A DNA stretch of 64,000 nucleotides. Origin: Grifola frondosa. Its lineage: Eukaryota > Basidiomycota > Agaricomycetes > Polyporales > Grifolaceae. The first letter of the stretch is position 1. Each line of letters begins with the position of its first letter. Where the stretch lies: positions 1,612,001-1,676,000 of the forward strand of contig LUGG01000003.1 in NCBI GenBank assembly GCA_001683735.1, in the 5' to 3' direction. A program made the position numbers and the translations under genes. Positions 59,999 to 64,000 of the stretch are shown here, in pieces. Under the pieces are notes generated by a model. It saw only the letters and a list, made by a program, of their open reading frames with translations. It was not told the DNA's origin and did no database searches.

Positions 59999-60140
59999 TA
60001 GCGATCTCGTACAGAAACCATTTCGAGCCGCGGTGGGCAGTCAGCCGCCGCGGTTGCGTTCGTCCGGCTTGACTGCCGGTTGCGTTCGTCCGGCTACACT
60101 TTTCTTGCCCGCGAGAACAAGAGCCGGCGCTCGAGATTAG
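59999..60140 (+). repeat. Repeat B2 (right terminus)
   Basis: 142 bp, equal to B1 plus a 26-bp internal duplication of the GTTGCGTTCGTCCGGCT region. It marks the right end of the element; AT-rich CpG-poor DNA starts immediately after. Confidence 0.9.
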
Positions 60141-63100
60141 ATTAATTTCAATGATGTACTCAGCTTTGTATTGAACTTGGGTTTATCTTTATTGCTCCTT
60201 GATTGTGTTACAGAAGGAATTTAATACATACTAGCTTTCTTGACATACTCTGGAGTAATGAAGAGGACAGCCAATAAAACTTTCTCTCCAAGCTGGATAA
60301 AACTTGTGTCATGGAATATATAAATTTATATAAATTTTCAGATGTTATGTGCCACATGAGTTGAAAAACTTTTCCAATACATGAAGGCTATTAAATATTG
60401 TCATTCCCCTTTGTCCCACACACAAGAGGTAATCAGTATGCAATCAATACTGTCATCATCATATTCTTTGTTATAACACAGAAAATATTTTATGCACATG
60501 GAGTTGCAATCCAAAAAATTATATTTTATACTTTAAAACAAGCCAACTATATATGTCTGTGGACACAAAAAGTTTCAAGGAAAATTTTGATTAAATCACA
60601 GAAATAGTTGAATACCTTCTTATGTACAGAAGTGCTCTGAAGTTCTGCCACTGATGCTGAGATAAGCATCCTCAAATGTGATAATTATTCAATCTTTTGC
60701 TACTATGAACAAATCACACAATTTTCAGGGAACAAATTAGCAACGTATATCACCATATAACATAGTGATATACATAGTAACATACAAAGCCAAAAAAAGT
60801 GGTGAAATTAGTGCTTCAATATTCAAAACTAGTGAGTTTGTTTGGTTATGCTACTTTTATTTGCTTATTGTTTAGATTTTCAAACTCAGCTAGGTCTGAC
60901 CCCACACTCATTGAATGACTGCTGTGACAGCTTGATATCATGTGTAACTATGTGTTACTGGCAGTTTCTTTTTTGTCTTCTGTTGTAGTATCTAATTTCC
61001 TCCTACTTTCTGAAATCCTCACTTTGACTCATAGACATACAAATTTTCTTGCCAATTTCAGCTTCTCTCTGGCAATAAAAGCTGTTACAATGTCTATTGT
61101 ACTTTAGCTTACATGAAATAGAAAAGCATCCTATACAACTGTCTTCTGCCATGCACTCTAAGTTTTGTTATATCTTGTGTTGCCACTGTTTTCTCTTTTG
61201 AATCATGAGCATCACATTTTTGGACAGTTTCATGACTACTCTACTTTAGGCTTTCAACCTACTCTTTATAACTTGCTCACTGCATTTAGAATTCTCTCGA
61301 GACTGATTATCTTGAACCTTCTAACCTTCTGGCAACTGAAACTATCTGCTTTCACTTTGAACTCTGGTCTTACTCTACATCAAACACCTTGAACTATGTC
61401 TTAATACAATCTTTTCTCTGAAAAGGTTCAAGCAGCTGCATGTTCCTGCTCTATCTATTGATGTTTAATGTAGATGTCAAATTTGATGACATGGAACATT
61501 TGCATGACCTTGCAGAATCTGCAGCCACTATAAAAGACATGGAGTTCAATAATATTGACCTAGGAGACATTTCTGACTCACCTTCTTCCATAAAATCCTT
61601 ATCTGGTCTTGTAGAGGAAAAAATTGAACTGAAAGTATTGGATCTATATGCTGTGAAGCATCATGGATGATGACTTGTCATCATGCTTGAGTAACTTTGG
61701 GGGGTGTTCAGACTTTTGAAAAAAGGTAGGATAGTTAGTCTTGGATGACAGAGGACTGCAAGAACTCATCCAAGGCCTGAGACTCCTGCATTCTTGAATT
61801 CTGACAAAGTTATCATGATGCTTGACTCAAAACTGTCATGCTCATCTATGAATGACAATGGTGCTATGAATTTGGAGCTACCCATCACCTGACATGAAGA
61901 ATAAGTCTCCATCTGGCTTGGTGACTTATATGGCCCATGGGCAGCACATATACTAGAATCCTTACAGTCTAGATGCTTCAGAGGATTGGTTTTTTTAATG
62001 TTATATTGCATATCACCAATGCAGCATGTTATCTTGCATGGCTATGACTGTAGTGACCTGTCCATGAACTTGGAGTGTTTTTGTGATCCTTTGTTCAACA
62101 TGGTTCAGTGATTTTGCATCAAAATTCAGAATCAACTTAGCTTACTCCCAGAGAATTTTGCACACACTGATCTCAAAGACGGCATGGAGAATGTGCTTAG
62201 CATTGAAGCAGCACTGATGCTGAATAAATATGTACCTTATTCTAAACATGCCACATTGTCTAAATGTAATGTTTGCTTCACATGTTTTCAATATGCAGAT
62301 CATGTACTGATACAGGATAATTGTTTTTTCCTGTGTGTTAACTGTTCAAATTATATATTGAAAAATATCAATACGGACTTATCTGACTGGTATGCATGTT
62401 AGATTCAACAAATTCTTGGTAAAGGAACCTTTGGGCTGGAAAACCTTAAGAGCAAGTTAGCTTAACTCTTTTTTGAACTGAGAATTCTGACTGCAGGTGT
62501 GACTAAACTATGGCAACACTATTCACAAAAGTGTTGACATATTGGTAACACTTTCATTGTTTTGCTTGTATCTCACAAACTACAAAGGTTAGCATGGTCA
62601 ATTCTGTGTTATTTGAAGAATATTCATTCTGGCTTTCAGAAATACTAACTTGCATAATATAATATTAAGAATTGACTGAGATATAAATGATTCTTTGAAG
62701 GCAACTCATGTCAATGCTTTTGTGGCTGAAAATCTGAAATGGAGGAAACATATATTCTTGTACTTGGTATATCCTCCCTTTGCCCTCAATACCTTTTTAA
62801 TGCTTCTAGACATACTGATGATTATGTTCTGACACAGAGAAGTGTCAATTGTCTCTGGTTGATGGGCCCTGTCTGTGCTATAAGATGATTTGTGACTGAA
62901 AGAGTAGATGATGCAACTACTTTCACCACTGAAAAATAAGCCTCCAGGGCTTTAGTGTGGCATCATTTTGCTTTTCAAAGGTCTTGAAGTTTCATAAGGG
63001 CACTTGTAGCCTGCTTTCTTGTTTTTGAGACAAGAGTCTGAATGTTTGAAGAATGCACCCGGCATTGAACCCTAGTGTTGCCATGACTTAGTTTCATCTG

Positions 63101-64000
63101 TTTTAGCCTTTCAGATATTCTGGCATAAGTTTTACAGATAATGACATCATCTTGATTGAAATCAATAACTGAGATGTATATGTATTGGAATATAACACAA
63201 TCATTCACATAATTATCTTGTATATATTTAAATTTCAGTTACATAAATAACATAGCTAACTAGAAAAGCAATCAGCTTTTTGGACATATCTCCATCAATA
63301 CAAAGTATAACATTTTGGCTTTTGGCATCCTATGCTTATGCTGCTATATCTAAGCTACAAAGTGAAGAAAATATCACTATGATATCCGGAAAACTGCACA
63401 GATTCTTAGTCATATATGATTTAGGCCCAACTTAGCTGCAGCATCACTATACCAAGTGTTTAGTAAGCAAGCACTCACAGAAATGTGTGAAAGGACAAAT
63501 TAATAGGGATGATGGTACATAGATGAACAAAATTATCTAAAATATTGAACATTTCTTAAGAAGTAAGATACTATTGAAGAATATTCATAGAGAGAAACAT
63601 AATTAATGAAATAAGAGATGCATCAATAAAGTCATCAATAATATATGTCTGCAACTGGCAGTCTGTAGAATATTATCTGGAAGCTATGATTGCTAAGTCA
63701 GAGGGGGAACTTGAGCCCTTATATATACTACCAACTGTGAATTTTGTTGATTTTCTTATAAAGGTGCAATATTCCATTTTCTCACAGAGTCCATGTTTGT
63801 TGAGCATGATGAACACAAGTCAGAAGATTTCTGGTGTTTTGTCTAACCTGGCTTGGTCCCAGCTTTGACCCAGCTTCAGGTGGCTTTAGCTTTGTTGAAC
63901 ATCAGACTGGGCCATAAGCTGTGAAAAGCGCTAAGTCAGGGCTTGACTTTTATATATCATACACATTTCAAGCATATACTTTTAAAGTGCACTATAACAA
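60141..64000. repeat. AT-rich, CpG-depleted repeat block (runs off the right edge)
   Basis: I count seven CG dinucleotides in 3,860 bp, where well over a hundred would be expected from base composition. No frame longer than 81 codons and no recognised domain. Decayed repeats of the same character as at 4.3-13.4 kb. One possible inverted-repeat element is listed separately. The remainder holds nothing I can name. Confidence 0.8.
62510..63084. mobile_element. Possible TIR element (about 575 bp)
   Basis: ATGGCAACACTA at 62510-62521 and its exact reverse complement at 63073-63084. Beyond these 12 bp the arms diverge, although the left end continues ATTCACAAAAGTGTTGAC, a sequence style common at ends of fungal Tc1-like elements. 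No transposase frame is seen. The short match in AT-rich DNA makes this tentative. Confidence 0.35.

Larger units (their letters stand above)
54852..60140 (+). mobile_element. Ngaro-like tyrosine-recombinase retrotransposon with split direct repeats
   Basis: 5,289 bp. Order A1 (54852-55077), gag, RT/RNaseH, tyrosine recombinase, then B1 (59542-59657), A2 (59658-59951), B2 (59999-60140): the A1-ORFs-B1-A2-B2 arrangement that defines the split-direct-repeat DIRS superfamily. No methyltransferase domain is seen, which favours Ngaro over DIRS/PAT. There is no LTR or integrase. No target duplication is evident, as expected when integration is by recombinase; ATTAA occurs in both flanks. The element is CpG-rich, whereas both flanks are CpG-depleted, and A1 and A2 appear identical apart from one intron-like segment, so the insertion is recent. 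The recombinase frame is broken (see that entry), so this copy may be non-autonomous, or the break may be an assembly error. Confidence 0.93.

Noticed and set aside
54852..60140. A1/A2 as LTRs of a Gypsy or Copia element
   Set aside because: The repeats are not terminal on the right (B1-A2-B2), there is no integrase or protease, and a tyrosine recombinase follows the RNase H.

Overview
The window reads as nuclear DNA of a filamentous basidiomycete, most likely an Agaricomycete. The gene models are dense, with many 45-75 nt GT-AG introns. Short divergent promoters, orthologues of conserved fungal genes (HEM1, LYS12, RAT1, GCD2, KCS1, SEC22, QCR9, CDT2) and a split-direct-repeat tyrosine-recombinase retrotransposon fit the same picture. 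Assignment to Polyporales is only a guess. I see no tRNA, rRNA or CRISPR.

Layout. 0-4.1 kb: the tail of an ARG8-like gene, HEM1, and a WKF-domain nucleolar-type gene. 4.3-13.4 kb: a gene-free, AT-rich, extremely CpG-poor block of decayed repeats with at least two terminal-inverted-repeat elements at its right end. 13.5-28.2 kb: ARL1, CDT2, LYS12, an unknown 316-aa protein, an alpha/beta hydrolase, mitochondrial uS11m, QCR9 and KCS1. 28.2-31.6 kb: an orphan CpG-rich stretch, a second small CpG-poor insert, and a hypothetical gene that emerges from it. 32-46.7 kb: an FHA-forkhead factor, MTP18, GCD2 (eIF2B delta), RAT1, an unknown protein with 13-residue repeats, and SEC22. 47.4-54 kb: three same-strand accessory genes (a BBE-type FAD oxidoreductase, a sugar-porter MFS and a cytochrome P450). 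54.85-60.14 kb: a complete-looking Ngaro-like retroelement (A1-gag-RT/RNaseH-YR-B1-A2-B2). 60.1-64 kb: another CpG-poor repeat block.

Two results stand out. First, the 5' A1 repeat of the Ngaro element is identical to its 3' A2 repeat except that A1 precisely lacks a 68-nt GT-AG segment. This looks like a leader intron removed from the RNA before reverse transcription, i.e. a sequence-level record of retrotransposition. Second, at least sixteen coding frames in seven otherwise well-conserved genes break at points where one base is missing, mostly in short homopolymers. Adding the missing bases makes every fully resolved CDS length divisible by three. This points to systematic one-base deletions in the assembly rather than to pseudogenes. 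Annotation pipelines would mis-model LYS12, CDT2, KCS1, GCD2, RAT1 and two hypothetical genes here.

Functionally the gene islands are ordinary housekeeping: heme and lysine biosynthesis, rRNA and RNA processing, translation initiation, secretion, mitochondrial respiration and translation, inositol pyrophosphate signalling, and replication licensing. They are interrupted by heterochromatin-like, mutationally eroded repeat blocks. All exon boundaries were set by eye from splice signals and reading frame. No database search or alignment was run.
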